DNA of 64,000 bases from Neobacillus sp. SuZ13 (GCF_030123365.1 NZ_CP126107.1:3492001-3556000); one strand, 5' to 3'; counted from the stretch's first letter, positions 48,890 through 58,217 are shown. Made by a program: numbers and translations. Notes: generated from the sequence alone by a model not told the origin.

Positions 48890-49972
48890 TTATATACCAC
48901 CACCATCATCATGAATGGTACTATTCTCCTTGCGAATGTTGGCTGAAAGACTGAACGCTCCCACAGTTGCGATCAATGTACTTAAAATGATAATAATATT
49001 ATAAATATTAATCTCCACTAACAAATTCACAAGTATATATGATATTACAAGCGAAGCAAGTGGGGAAATAAGCCAGACTTTAAGAATTCTCTGAATAATA
49101 GATTTTTGCCAAATGCCAAATCCCTTTTGGGCAGCTCCAACACCCAAAATTCCGCAAGTCGTTACTTGTGTCAGCGGTATCGGGAGTCCAAATAAGGATG
49201 ATACAATAACCAAGGTTCCTCCTGTAAAGGAAACTGCACTTCCTTCCAGTAAAGACAGTCTGGTAATTTTCTTCCCATTCGTTTCAAGAACCCTGTTCCC
49301 TAGTAAAATAGCTCCGATTGAAACGAAGAGCCCGCCAATCCAGATTCCTTTAGTGGTGGAAATCATCCCGGCCCCAACCAATGGACCAACAGCATTAGCG
49401 ACATTATTCATCCCAGCAGAAAATGCCTCTAAACAGCCCCCCGCGACAAGTAAAACTGCAAGCCATTTTTTCCATTTACCGTTTCCCGTTAGACCAACCC
49501 AGCGTTTCTCAGCAGCGGAAATGATTTTTCCAAGGAAAAACGTAATGAGAAAAGAAACAATCGGAACGACCACCCAAAATAAAACAATCACCAACAGGTT
49601 ATTTATGTACAAACTTTTAAAAGCCACCCCAGCTCCTACAATCGAACCAACAGTAACCTCACTTGTCGATAGGGGAATTCCAATAATATTTGCAATAAAT
49701 AATGTCAATGTAGCTCCAGCAAGGATTAGAACGACTAATTTAATCGTTAGGAGATGGGAAGGAATAATTCCCTCGCCAATTGTTTTCACAACCTCTCCAC
49801 CGCCCAGCACTGCCCCTAGGAAAGCGGATATCGCCACTAACACCATTGCTAGTCGCTTACTCTTTATGGCGTCTGCACCATAGGCTGACCCCATCGAGGC
49901 TGCCGTCCCGCTTGCTCCAATATTCATAGCAAAGAAAAAAGCAATTATAAAAGCAATAGACGTCCAAACCAT
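48890..49972 (-). CDS. cysP: Sulfate permease CysP (PiT family)
   Basis: 360 aa, about ten hydrophobic segments with the PiT duplicated signature: AMNIGASGTAASMGSAYG at the N-terminus and AGMNNVANAVGPLVGAGM in the middle. The length and the C-terminal end HDDGGGI correspond closely to B. subtilis CysP (which ends EQGGGI, from memory), a PiT-related sulfate permease, more than to phosphate PitA. In B. subtilis cysP is in the cysH operon; here it stands alone with its own promoter and terminator. It would feed sulfate to the pathway that ends with CysJI. Confidence 0.82.
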   Translation of the reverse strand: MVWTSIAFIIAFFFAMNIGASGTAASMGSAYGADAIKSKRLAMVLVAISAFLGAVLGGGEVVKTIGEGIIPSHLLTIKLVVLILAGATLTLFIANIIGIPLSTSEVTVGSIVGAGVAFKSLYINNLLVIVLFWVVVPIVSFLITFFLGKIISAAEKRWVGLTGNGKWKKWLAVLLVAGGCLEAFSAGMNNVANAVGPLVGAGMISTTKGIWIGGLFVSIGAILLGNRVLETNGKKITRLSLLEGSAVSFTGGTLVIVSSLFGLPIPLTQVTTCGILGVGAAQKGFGIWQKSIIQRILKVWLISPLASLVISYILVNLLVEINIYNIIIILSTLIATVGAFSLSANIRKENSTIHDDGGGI

Positions 49973-50076
49973 GTAGAATCTCCCCTTATGTCCACAATCT
50001 ATAAAACTGGTAAACTACATTCTCGTTCCAGTTTCAATTCGCACTATTCAGGTAGGAATAATTTAATATGTTGACT

Positions 50077-50105
50077 ATTATACCGCTCTCACCCCCAATA
50101 ATCAA
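50077..50105 (-). promoter_or_regulatory. Sigma-A promoter of cysP
   Basis: The minus strand has TTGATT, a 17-bp spacer and TATAAT, about 105 bp before the start. The leader shows no S-box or T-box structure that I can recognise. Confidence 0.65.
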
Positions 50106-50188
50106 TAAATTATTTCTGATGTCTTTGAATTTTCAAAAAAAGTGGAATAACGTTCATTAAATTGACTGACCCACTTTTTTGAACAAAA

Positions 50189-50210
50189 AAAAGAGTCCGA
50201 GGACTCTTTT
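50189..50210 (-). terminator. Terminator of the BVMO-esterase operon
   Basis: AAAAGAGTCC/GGACTCTTTT arms with minus-strand T8 tail, 23 bp beyond the monooxygenase stop. Confidence 0.8.
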
Positions 50211-50232
50211 TCCAAAGATAATTAGTAACCGG

Positions 50233-51882
50233 CTAAGCCAGATCAACAGTCTGGGATGAGGACAATAATGAAAAACCCTCATATCCCTTCGCTGCAATCT
50301 CATCACATTTTTGTCGGTATACCCCGACACCGCCTAAATAAATCAGGAATCCACGCGGCTTACCAGGAATATTTGCACCAGTGTACCATGAGTCAGTTTT
50401 CGTAAAGAGCGTGGATTCAGCCACTTCCCGGCAATGTTTACTCCATGCTTCCTCTGCGTCGACATTCGCCTCAATTGTTTCCACACCATGTTTTTGCATA
50501 TACTCAATACAATCAGCAATCCATTCGACATGCTGCTCGATCGAGACAGGCATGTTACTTAGAACCGAAGGACTTTCCGGTCCAGTAATCATGAACATAT
50601 TTGGAAACCCAGCATTGGCGATTCCAAGATAGGTCCTTGTCTGTGCTCCCCCTGCCCATTTCTCCTTCAGTGTTACTCCGTCTTTACCTCGGATATCCAT
50701 TTTCAACAATGGCCCTGTCATTCCATCGTATCCTGTCGCAAAAACAAGTGTGTCAAATTCATACTCCCCGTCTGTTGTCCGGAGCCCATTAGGAGTAATT
50801 TCCTCAATAGGCGCTTTCTTTACGTCTACTAATGTGACGTTATCACGGTTATACGTTTCATAATAATTCGTGTCAATTATTGGCCGCTTCGTCCCATAAA
50901 AATAACTTGGAAGAAGTTTTTCTGCTACATTAGGGTCTTCTACGATTTGACAGATTTTAGTCCGAATAAATTCGGCCACAGTTTCGTTGGCTGCTTCATT
51001 AATTGTAATATCATAATACGCGCTAAACAGCCCTAATCCACCTTTCTCCCATGCCTCTTCGTAGACCCGCTCCCGCTCCTCAGGTGTCACTTCCAATGCT
51101 GACTTAGTAGGGATTGGCACTGGCTGGCCCCCCTGAGATTCACGCATTTGACGTTTGATTTCGCTGAAATTTTCCTTCGTTTTCCGGATGTACTCTGGGT
51201 CATAAGGATGATTTCGCGCAGGAGCGCAGTACTGTGGTGTCCGCTGGAACACAGTAAGGTGCTCGGCCTCTGCTGCGATGACTGGGATGGCCTGAACACC
51301 AGTCGACCCCGTTCCAATAATTCCTACCCGCTTCCCCTTGAAATCCACCTTTTCATGCGGCCAATGCCCGGTGTGGTACCAGTCGCCCTTAAAATTTTGA
51401 ACTCCTTTAAAATTTGGAATATTGGCGGCTGATAGACAACCCACACCTGTGATAAAGAACTTGGCTGATACGCTTGTCCCATTATTTAAATAGATCTGCC
51501 ATCTATTCGTCTCTTCGTTATAATGTGCTGCGTTTATCCTTGTCTTAAATTGGATGTCACGACGGAGCTCAAACTTGTCTGCGACAAAGTTTAAGTAACG
51601 CAGGATTTCTGGCTGCTCAGGATATCTAGAGGTCCATGTCCATTCTTTATAGAGTTCTTCTGAAAAAGTATAGTTATAATAGATGCTTTCCGAGTCACAG
51701 CGTGCTCCAGGATAACGGTTCCAATACCATGTACCGCCAACACCATCGCCCGCCTCATAAACATGGGTAGAGAAACCAGCCTCACGTAAGCGATGAAGCG
51801 TATATAACCCCGAAAAACCTGCCCCAACAACAACAGCGTCGTAATTAGCAACATGATTCGATTGTTTCATAGATTCCATCAT
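50233..51882 (-). CDS. Baeyer-Villiger flavin monooxygenase
   Basis: 549 aa. It inserts oxygen next to a carbonyl carbon, converting ketones to esters or lactones with FAD and NADPH. Two Rossmann loops (VVVGAGFSGLYTLH and GIIGTGSTGVQAIP) flank the type-I BVMO fingerprint FKGDWYHTGHWP, and the helper motif GGTWYWNRYPGARCD is intact. Length equals cyclohexanone monooxygenase-type enzymes. AGGAGG lies 6 nt before the ATG. It follows an esterase gene by 28 nt, which would hydrolyse its ester product. Confidence 0.93.
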   Translation of the reverse strand: MMESMKQSNHVANYDAVVVGAGFSGLYTLHRLREAGFSTHVYEAGDGVGGTWYWNRYPGARCDSESIYYNYTFSEELYKEWTWTSRYPEQPEILRYLNFVADKFELRRDIQFKTRINAAHYNEETNRWQIYLNNGTSVSAKFFITGVGCLSAANIPNFKGVQNFKGDWYHTGHWPHEKVDFKGKRVGIIGTGSTGVQAIPVIAAEAEHLTVFQRTPQYCAPARNHPYDPEYIRKTKENFSEIKRQMRESQGGQPVPIPTKSALEVTPEERERVYEEAWEKGGLGLFSAYYDITINEAANETVAEFIRTKICQIVEDPNVAEKLLPSYFYGTKRPIIDTNYYETYNRDNVTLVDVKKAPIEEITPNGLRTTDGEYEFDTLVFATGYDGMTGPLLKMDIRGKDGVTLKEKWAGGAQTRTYLGIANAGFPNMFMITGPESPSVLSNMPVSIEQHVEWIADCIEYMQKHGVETIEANVDAEEAWSKHCREVAESTLFTKTDSWYTGANIPGKPRGFLIYLGGVGVYRQKCDEIAAKGYEGFSLLSSSQTVDLA

Positions 51883-51910
51883 ACTCCTCCTCCAGCATCT
51901 ATATTAATCG

Positions 51911-52858
51911 TTAAACCCTGCCAACCTTTTGGTCAATTTCACTTAAGAATTTGGCGAATTTAGAAATCGATCCTTTAATCCGTTCCGGAAATACCGCCAT
52001 ATTTGTAAAATAACCATGCACTAACCCTTCTTCAATGATTGATTCAACCTTGACCCCTGCCTGTTTTAGGCGTTCAGCATAGGCTAAACCTTCATCTCTT
52101 AGGACATCATTTTCTGCAGTAATAACATACGCCGGCGGAAGATTACTTAAATCATCAGCCAATAATGGCGCGATGTATTTATTTTTTGTATCTTCTTCAT
52201 TGTTAATATAGTAATTGCCAAACCATTTCATTAAATCTCGATCCAGCCCAAACCCTTGTTGAAACTCTTCATATGATTTGGTGTCATACCCTAATGCTGT
52301 TACTGGGTAAATAAGAACTTGGGCCGCTATTTCTGGACCATTTTGTTCCTTGGAGATTAACGAAACGACGGCAGATAGATTCCCACCAGCACTATCACCG
52401 CCAACCACTAGATTGGAAGCGTTTCCATTTAATACCGCAGCATTTTCACTTACCCACTTTAATGCAGTATAAGAGTCTTCTACAGGGATAGGGAATTTAT
52501 ATTCAGGTGCAAGCCTATAATCCACTGAAACTACTACTCTTCCTGTTTGATTGGCAATCATTCGGCAACTAGGATCGGCCGTCTCAAGATCACCAATTAC
52601 CCAGCCGCCGCCATGGTAATAGACAAACAGTGGAAATGGTCCTTGGCCTTCCGGTGTGTAGATCCTGACTTTTATTTCTGCATCATCTGCAACAGGTATC
52701 ATTCGGTCCTCAACCTTCGCAAGCGGTGCCAACTCTACCTCAACAGGAGGAGCTAAAGCAAACATTTCTCTAACGGTTTGTGCATCTAATGTCTGGATCA
52801 ATGGCATCTGACTGAACATTTCTAAATAAGCTTTTGCTTGCGGATCTAAATTGGCCAA
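51911..52858 (-). CDS. Hormone-sensitive-lipase-family esterase
   Basis: About 315 aa. Alpha/beta-hydrolase of the HSL (family IV) type. Oxyanion-hole motif YYHGGGWVIG, nucleophile GDSAGGN, acid in TAENDVLRDEG and His in GLVHGYF. The frame opens 14 codons further upstream at an ATG, but AGGAAG fits a TTG at 52858 (protein begins MANLDPQAKAY). First gene of a two-gene operon with the BVMO; the pair would convert a ketone into an alcohol and acid. Divergent from a LuxR-type gene. Confidence 0.88.
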   Translation of the reverse strand: MANLDPQAKAYLEMFSQMPLIQTLDAQTVREMFALAPPVEVELAPLAKVEDRMIPVADDAEIKVRIYTPEGQGPFPLFVYYHGGGWVIGDLETADPSCRMIANQTGRVVVSVDYRLAPEYKFPIPVEDSYTALKWVSENAAVLNGNASNLVVGGDSAGGNLSAVVSLISKEQNGPEIAAQVLIYPVTALGYDTKSYEEFQQGFGLDRDLMKWFGNYYINNEEDTKNKYIAPLLADDLSNLPPAYVITAENDVLRDEGLAYAERLKQAGVKVESIIEEGLVHGYFTNMAVFPERIKGSISKFAKFLSEIDQKVGRV

Positions 52859-53002
52859 AGAACATCTTCCTTTCCTAATGAGGATTTTTTTAACTTTCAT
52901 AGAAAAGATTTCTTAAAAGTCTATCTAAAGATTACAATTTTTTGTATAATTTGAATATTCCTAATTTTAGACGTGCTATATCCCCTAAAAGGAGATGATA
53001 AT

Positions 53003-53698
53003 TTGACATCTCAGTATACCTTTCAGCAACAAATTCAAAAATTAGAGGAAGCAACATGCCATGAGGAACGACTTTTTAAAATTCTTGATGTTTACATGGA
53101 GCTTTATCCCGTCAGGAATGCCTATTTATTTAGATTTTCCCCGTTAGGCTTTCTTGGAGAAGGTATTATCTTATTAACAGCTGATGGAATGGTACATATT
53201 GGGGATATTCGGGATGATGTCCGTTCCCTGCCGATTATTTACTCAGCGATTCATGAAAAGAAAGCGAAGTATTGTTCAGGAATTGAGTATTTGAAGCAAA
53301 CAAGCAGTAAATACATAACATCATCGAGTATACATTCGGTTGTGGTTGTCCCAATCTGTTTTCGTTCAGTAATTATCGGCTATATTTGCACGAATGAGTT
53401 TATAAAAGGAGCTAGGATTGATGAAATTCTTCTTTCCTCCTTAACTCGTTATGGAAAAGAAGTTGGAAAGTTTCTGGAGAAATCCGACAATGTGGAGGAC
53501 CCGCAATTTCTAAGTAAGAGGGAACTTGAAGTGATGCGCAGAATTGCTTGGGGAGAAAGCACAAAGGAAATGGCAGATTTAATGAAAATTAGCGAATTAA
53601 CAGTCAAGCAGTATGTAAAAACAGCGATTAAAAAACTAGGTGTTCAGAATCGTTCCCATGCGATTGGCGAATTATTCCGCAGAGGAATTATCACGTAG
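53003..53698 (+). CDS. LuxR-family (GerE-type HTH) transcriptional regulator
   Basis: 231 aa. N-terminal GAF-like sensory region (about residues 1-155) without a receiver domain and a C-terminal LuxR HTH with FLSKRELEVMRRIAWGES, TVKQYVKTAIKKLGVQNRS. Starts at TTG (53003) with AAAGGAG 8 nt upstream; an ATG ten codons earlier overlaps no ribosome site. It is transcribed divergently from the esterase-BVMO operon, and is therefore its likely activator, sensing a ketone or related compound. Confidence 0.85.
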   Translation: MTSQYTFQQQIQKLEEATCHEERLFKILDVYMELYPVRNAYLFRFSPLGFLGEGIILLTADGMVHIGDIRDDVRSLPIIYSAIHEKKAKYCSGIEYLKQTSSKYITSSSIHSVVVVPICFRSVIIGYICTNEFIKGARIDEILLSSLTRYGKEVGKFLEKSDNVEDPQFLSKRELEVMRRIAWGESTKEMADLMKISELTVKQYVKTAIKKLGVQNRSHAIGELFRRGIIT

Positions 53699-53751
53699 TT
53701 TTTTGAAAGCGCTTTATTCACAAAGGTCCCAGCAGATTCGATTAAAAGTTT

Positions 53752-53780
53752 AGCACCCAAATGGGTGCTTTTGATTTTTT
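53752..53780. terminator. Terminator of the LuxR-type gene
   Basis: AGCACCC/GGGTGCT stem, then TTTTGATTTTTT on the plus strand. Shared with the convergent oxidase gene. Confidence 0.75.
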
Positions 53781-54903
53781 ATTTAGCTGGTGCAAGTGCT
53801 CCATCCACATCATAGTTTTGGGGATCAATTTCTGTTTGTTTACCTACCACTAGTTTGGCTAGTTCTGCACCAAGATACGGCCCACTCGTTAACCCTGAAG
53901 CCCCAAGGCCATTGGCTAAATAGATTCCTTCAAATTGTGGCAATGCCCCAATCACAGGCAAAAAACCTGGGGTGAACGGCCGAAATCCAACTCTTGTTTC
54001 AAGATATGTGCATGCAGCTAGACCAGGTGCTGTTTCTAGCGCTTTGCTTAAAATCTCATGAATTCCACCAGCTGTTACACGCGTGTCAAATCCAGCTTCG
54101 TTTTCATGGGTCGAGCCGACAACAACTCGGCCATTTTCAAACGTAAGAATGTAATGATTTTTAGGCGGCATAATCACAGGCCATTGACTTGTATCCGTCT
54201 GGGGTAATTCTAGATGAATGATTTGCGCTTTTTGAGGTTTGACCAAAAACTCTACACCTAATGGCTGCAAAAGCTCGTTAGACCATGCACCTGCAGTCAG
54301 AATTACTTGATCTGCAGGATACATTTTATCTTCAATCTTAATCCCGACTACTTGATTCCCCTGCACCTCGAGGGACGCATTCCCGTGGTGAAATGTAACT
54401 CCATATTTTGTGGCGCCGCGTATTAATGCCTCACGCAATGCCCTTCCATTAACCCGTGCTCCCCCACTCACATGAACAGCCCCATATTCTTCAGATAATG
54501 GTGGGAATAGACTCTTTGTTTTTGACGGTGATAGAATAGTAATCTCACCGATTTCTGGTGCATCATCGCGACGTTTTCTCGCTCGTTCCGCCATTTGTTC
54601 CAGTTTATCCAGTTCCGTATGAAGACTGATTGCCCCAACTCGTTGGTATCCCGTGTCTCTCTCTCCGTCTGCTTCTAGTTGAGCAATTAATTCTGGATAG
54701 TAACGAGCTCCACCTTTGGCTAACTGATACCATGCTTTGTTACGCCGCTGTGAAAGCCAAGGGCAAACAATACCCGCTGCGGCATCAGTCGCCTGTCCGG
54801 AATCCATTCGATCAACTACTGTAACCTTTGCACCTAATTTCGCCAGATGATAGGCTGTCGATGCACCCAGAATTCCTGCTCCAACCACGATTATTTTCTG
54901 CAT
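53779..54903 (-). CDS. FAD-dependent D-amino-acid/glycine oxidase-like enzyme
   Basis: 374 aa, DAO/ThiO/DadA family. The FAD loop VVGAGILGASTAYHLAKLGA is at residues 5-24, followed by VVDRMDSGQAT and the C-terminal FAD-contact segment VGFRPFTPGFLPVIG with YLANGLGASGLTSGPYLG. It oxidises the C-N bond of glycine, sarcosine or D-amino acids. AGGTG precedes the ATG by 4 nt. A 46-aa zinc-ribbon gene lies 21 bp upstream on the same strand, so both may form an operon. Not next to thi genes, so a thiamine role is less likely. Confidence 0.87.
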   Translation of the reverse strand: MQKIIVVGAGILGASTAYHLAKLGAKVTVVDRMDSGQATDAAAGIVCPWLSQRRNKAWYQLAKGGARYYPELIAQLEADGERDTGYQRVGAISLHTELDKLEQMAERARKRRDDAPEIGEITILSPSKTKSLFPPLSEEYGAVHVSGGARVNGRALREALIRGATKYGVTFHHGNASLEVQGNQVVGIKIEDKMYPADQVILTAGAWSNELLQPLGVEFLVKPQKAQIIHLELPQTDTSQWPVIMPPKNHYILTFENGRVVVGSTHENEAGFDTRVTAGGIHEILSKALETAPGLAACTYLETRVGFRPFTPGFLPVIGALPQFEGIYLANGLGASGLTSGPYLGAELAKLVVGKQTEIDPQNYDVDGALAPAK

Positions 54904-54924
54904 AAAACACCTGTTTCATTATTT

Positions 54925-55065
54925 TTAAAAAAAGGATTTAATAATTTCTTGTTCATTGTTACATTCGGAACAAATATATTCAATCTCTAGAGCATCTTCG
55001 CGTACCATATGCTCTGTTTCCTTGCCGCATTTTTCACAATAAAGATTCTTAGGGAATTCAATCAT
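54925..55065 (-). CDS. 46-aa zinc-ribbon protein
   Basis: Two CxxC knuckles (CEKC at residues 10-13 and CSEC at 33-36) separated by a 19-residue spacer make a rubredoxin/zinc-ribbon fold likely. The remaining sequence is acidic. A GAGTGGTG-like site lies about 6 nt before the ATG. No other family is recognised. It is too short for common gene finders. It precedes the DAO-like gene and diverges from the SASP gene. Confidence 0.6.
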   Translation of the reverse strand: MIEFPKNLYCEKCGKETEHMVREDALEIEYICSECNNEQEIIKSFF

Positions 55066-55210
55066 ATCAAACACCACTCACTTTTCAAATATTGTTTTAA
55101 CATCTTTTCATGAATAATATCCCCCAAGTTAATGAAATGAACCAAAGATGGTTAAATTATAGACGAGCAATTTCTCATTGCTCAAAAAACTTCGTCGGGA
55201 GTGATGTATC

Positions 55211-55405
55211 ATGGCTAGAAACAAACTATTGGTTCCTGGAGCTGACAATGCTTTAGATCAAATGAAAGAAGAGATTGCCAACGAGTTTGGAGTTCAACTT
55301 GGTGCTGATACGACCGCGCGAGCAAACGGTTCAGTCGGCGGCGAAATGACAAAACGTCTTGTCGCATATGCTGAACAAACCCTCAGAAATCATCAAAATC
55401 AATAA
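55211..55405 (+). CDS. Alpha/beta-type small acid-soluble spore protein
   Basis: 64 aa. Binds and protects spore DNA. The two family motifs are present: the Gpr cleavage region [16 protein letters not shown] and the C-terminal helix [16 protein letters not shown]. It is a shorter variant of SspA-D with a Gln/Asn-rich tail. GGGAG lies upstream of the ATG. A sigma-G promoter is expected but no clear match was identified. Own terminator. Confidence 0.93.
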   Translation: MARNKLLVPGADNALDQMKEEIANEFGVQLGADTTARANGSVGGEMTKRLVAYAEQTLRNHQNQ

Positions 55406-55421
55406 CAGATGATTTCAATCG

Positions 55422-55455
55422 AAGGCTGTCCCATAGAATTTGGGACAGCCTTTTT
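55422..55455 (+). terminator. Terminator of the SASP gene
   Basis: AAGGCTGTCCCA/TGGGACAGCCTT stem followed by TTTCAATTTT. Confidence 0.9.
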
Positions 55456-55523
55456 CAATTTTGGGTATACAAACTTCGCCATTTTACGTTTAAATAAAAG
55501 AAAAAGAAGTTAAGGAGGAAATC

Positions 55524-56360
55524 ATGAAACAACGAACAGCGATTGTTACGGGGGCATCAAGCGGCTTCGGGATGCTAACCGGGATTGAATTGGCAGTAAA
55601 AGGCTTTACAGTGATTGCAACTATGAGGAATATCAACAAATCAGAGCCTTTATTAACTCTTGCTAAAGAAAATAATGTCGAGGATCTCATTCATGTTCAA
55701 CCGCTTGATGTTACTTCCAGTGATTCCATTCAACATTTTCATGATATTCTCCGTGAGTATCCCGTTGTTGAGGTATTAGTAAACAACGCAGGGTTTGCCC
55801 TAGGCGGTTTTAGCGAGGAGCTTTCCATTGAAGAGTATAGGAGTCAATTCGAAACCAATCTGTTCGGAGTAATTGCTGTCACCCAGGCAGTTCTGCCATC
55901 GATGCGGACAAGAAAGCAAGGCAGAATTATCAATATCAGCAGCATTAGTGGAAGACTAGGATTCCCAGGATTATCAGCTTATGTCGCTTCTAAACACGCT
56001 CTTGAAGGTTATAGCGAAAGCCTGCGCCTCGAGTTGAAGCCATTTGGGATCGACGTTTCCCTCATTGAGCCTGGTTCCTATCAAACCAATATTTGGGCAA
56101 GTGTGGACGGGATGGAAGTCAATCCTGAGTCCCCGTACCTATCCTATATGGAAAGTTTACTACATGAAATTGAGGGCGGAAAGACAAAGCATGGTAATCC
56201 CATCGAGGTTGCTAAATTGGCAGCAAATATTGCCTCGCAGCGGCAATCTCCTGACCTAAGGTATCCGATCGGGGCCGGTGTAAAGACGATGCTTAGGCTT
56301 AAAAATTTGCTGCCATGGAAGCTTTTAGAAGCCATTATACTCAAGCGACTTAAGCCTTAA
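55524..56360 (+). CDS. Short-chain dehydrogenase/reductase
   Basis: 278 aa, classical SDR. The cofactor loop TGASSGFGMLTG (residues 9-20), NNAGFALGG, the catalytic Ser (INISSISGRLG) and the YVASKHALEGYSES pair (Tyr and Lys) are all intact. AAGGAGG stands 7 nt before the ATG. Its stop overlaps the 3' end of the convergent DUF2062 gene by 4 nt. Substrate unknown. Confidence 0.92.
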   Translation: MKQRTAIVTGASSGFGMLTGIELAVKGFTVIATMRNINKSEPLLTLAKENNVEDLIHVQPLDVTSSDSIQHFHDILREYPVVEVLVNNAGFALGGFSEELSIEEYRSQFETNLFGVIAVTQAVLPSMRTRKQGRIINISSISGRLGFPGLSAYVASKHALEGYSESLRLELKPFGIDVSLIEPGSYQTNIWASVDGMEVNPESPYLSYMESLLHEIEGGKTKHGNPIEVAKLAANIASQRQSPDLRYPIGAGVKTMLRLKNLLPWKLLEAIILKRLKP

Positions 56361-56929
56361 TTATTTGTCGCATCAATTATGACAAGGTTATTTTTACGAA
56401 GGGCTTGCTTGTCGCGAATTCTTATCAGCCTTTTCTTTTTTTCTTTTTCATAAAAATAATGGACCAGGAAGTATGAAATAATACCAAGGATGATTCCAAA
56501 GATTGTCATGCCTATTAGAACATGGACACCTCCGTGAAGTAAGCTGACCACACTGTGTAAATCTCCATGCATTAATTGTTCGAACGAAAAATGGGTTTTA
56601 TGCCCGATTCTCCCGTTATTTGGATAAATCAGTTTACCGATAGGTTTGGCTAACGGCAGGAGCAAAACTGGTAAAAAGGATATTTTCCCAATGACATTTC
56701 CGATAATCGCAGCTGGCAAAGAACCTTTTGCCATTCGAACCAATGGTAAAAATACGATATAAACAAGGGAAGCAGTTGAAAGAACAATCATTTCTAAGCC
56801 AAAACCAATTGCAAATCCCAAAGATACTTTTTTGGCACCACCTGGAGAACGAAGCAATTTAATAAAATTCAACTTAAACGCCCGTCCAATTCGTTGAAAA
56901 ATGTGATGCTTTTTCTTTTTTTTGTTCAT
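56357..56929 (-). CDS. DUF2062-domain membrane protein
   Basis: About 190 aa. Basic, lysine-rich N-terminus (NKKKKKHH), then about three to four hydrophobic segments with the DUF2062 pattern SPGGAKKVSLGFAIGFGLEM and PAAIIGNVIGKISFLPVLLL. Proteins of this family are membrane-bound and their function is unknown. GGAAG fits the ATG at 56929 (7 nt) better than the ATG two codons earlier. Convergent with the SDR gene. Confidence 0.85.
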   Translation of the reverse strand: MNKKKKKHHIFQRIGRAFKLNFIKLLRSPGGAKKVSLGFAIGFGLEMIVLSTASLVYIVFLPLVRMAKGSLPAAIIGNVIGKISFLPVLLLPLAKPIGKLIYPNNGRIGHKTHFSFEQLMHGDLHSVVSLLHGGVHVLIGMTIFGIILGIISYFLVHYFYEKEKKKRLIRIRDKQALRKNNLVIIDATNN

Positions 56930-57136
56930 ATGCATTCTTCCTTTTTACATCAGATTTTCGTGACTAGATAGCTTAGTTTTAGGACGATATAACTAATACC
57001 ATTATCATAACACTAAAATAAGAAAAATTAAGATAATTGTAAGCGAACTCATTAATTACCAAGGATAATTTTTCCTCATCCCGACTCTTTCTTTATAAAA
57101 AAGGAATGATTCTTATTATTCCTTTCTTGAAAAAAA

Positions 57137-57180
57137 ATAAGCCGTGATAAGTGATAAAATATCACTATCCACGGCTTTAT
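57137..57180 (-). terminator. Terminator of the aldo/keto reductase gene
   Basis: Long stem AAGCCGTGGATAGTGAT against ATCACTTATCACGGCTT (two mismatches) with a minus-strand T8 tail. Confidence 0.88.
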
Positions 57181-57189
57181 TGGTTTCCT

Positions 57190-58125
57190 TTAAAATTGGA
57201 AGATCCGATCAATATCTTGAATCTCTTCCGCTGTTAATTGTACCTGTAAGGTTTTTAAATTATGAAGAACTTGATCTGCTCGTTTGGCACCAGGAATGAT
57301 CACATCGATGCATGGACGGGACAGATACCATGCAAGAATCACTTGGGCAACTTCCGCCCCCTTATCAAATGCAATAGTACGAACCTGCTCAATCTTTTCC
57401 AAGTTTTGTTCAAAAACTCCTTCTTTAAATTGCGGTCTTTTACGGTTCTTTTCATTTATTTTCGTTTCACGAGAATACTTACCAGTTAATAATCCAGATG
57501 CTAATGGGTAAAATGGAACAAAAGAAATCTGCTGTTCAGTAACATATGGAAATAATTCCCTCTCAGCACTGCGGCTAAGTAGGTTATATTCCCCTTGATA
57601 AACATCAACATAACCATCTTTATTGGCTTCTTTTAGTTGATCAATTGAAAAATTAGACACCCCGATTGCTCTAATTTTTCCTTCATCCTTTAATTGCTTT
57701 AATGCCCCAACCGCTTCGTCCTTCGGTGTATCTTGGTCGGGAAAATGGATATAAAATAAATCGATGTAATCCGTTTGAAGCTTTTTTAAACTCTCTTCGA
57801 CTGCTTGTTTTAAAAAAGCCGGTGAATTATCAAGAACCATTTCATTCCCAATCAATTTGTGTGCTGCTTTAGAGGCGATGACTATTTCTGAACGATTCCC
57901 ACTCTCCTTCACGACTTCCCCGATGATTTCTTCCGATCTTCCTAAGCCATAGACAAAGGCTGTGTCAAGGAAATTAATCCCATGAGCCAAGCCGGTTCGA
58001 ACTAACTCCCTTCCTGCTTCTTCATCCAAATTTGGAAAAAGATTATGGCCTCCAACCGCATTGGTACCAAGACCAATTGGATTGACAAATAAATCTGTTC
58101 TCCCAATTCGAGTATGTTTGGTCAT
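57190..58125 (-). CDS. Aldo/keto reductase family protein
   Basis: 311 aa, NADPH-dependent TIM-barrel reductase. The catalytic set is visible: LDTAFVYGLGRSEEIIGE (Asp, Tyr), VIASKAAHK (Lys) and DLFYIHFPD (His). GAKRADQVLHNL near the C-terminus binds the NADP phosphate. It resembles YhdN/YccK-type general-stress AKRs. Monocistronic; the strongly charged segment SRETKINEKNRKRPQFKEGV lies in a loop. Physiological substrate unknown. Confidence 0.9.
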   Translation of the reverse strand: MTKHTRIGRTDLFVNPIGLGTNAVGGHNLFPNLDEEAGRELVRTGLAHGINFLDTAFVYGLGRSEEIIGEVVKESGNRSEIVIASKAAHKLIGNEMVLDNSPAFLKQAVEESLKKLQTDYIDLFYIHFPDQDTPKDEAVGALKQLKDEGKIRAIGVSNFSIDQLKEANKDGYVDVYQGEYNLLSRSAERELFPYVTEQQISFVPFYPLASGLLTGKYSRETKINEKNRKRPQFKEGVFEQNLEKIEQVRTIAFDKGAEVAQVILAWYLSRPCIDVIIPGAKRADQVLHNLKTLQVQLTAEEIQDIDRIFQF

Positions 58126-58217
58126 AAGCGTTCAACTCCCTTAATTTACTAATTTGATGATAACAAACGGTTGGAAGTGAAAACAAAGGTAATGCTTAAA
58201 TTTTTTATGTATAAGAA

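Noticed and set aside
49113..49883. 256-codon plus-strand frame opposite cysP
   Set aside because: Shadow of a strongly conserved permease gene; rich in Pro/Thr from reverse reading of hydrophobic codons, no ribosome site.
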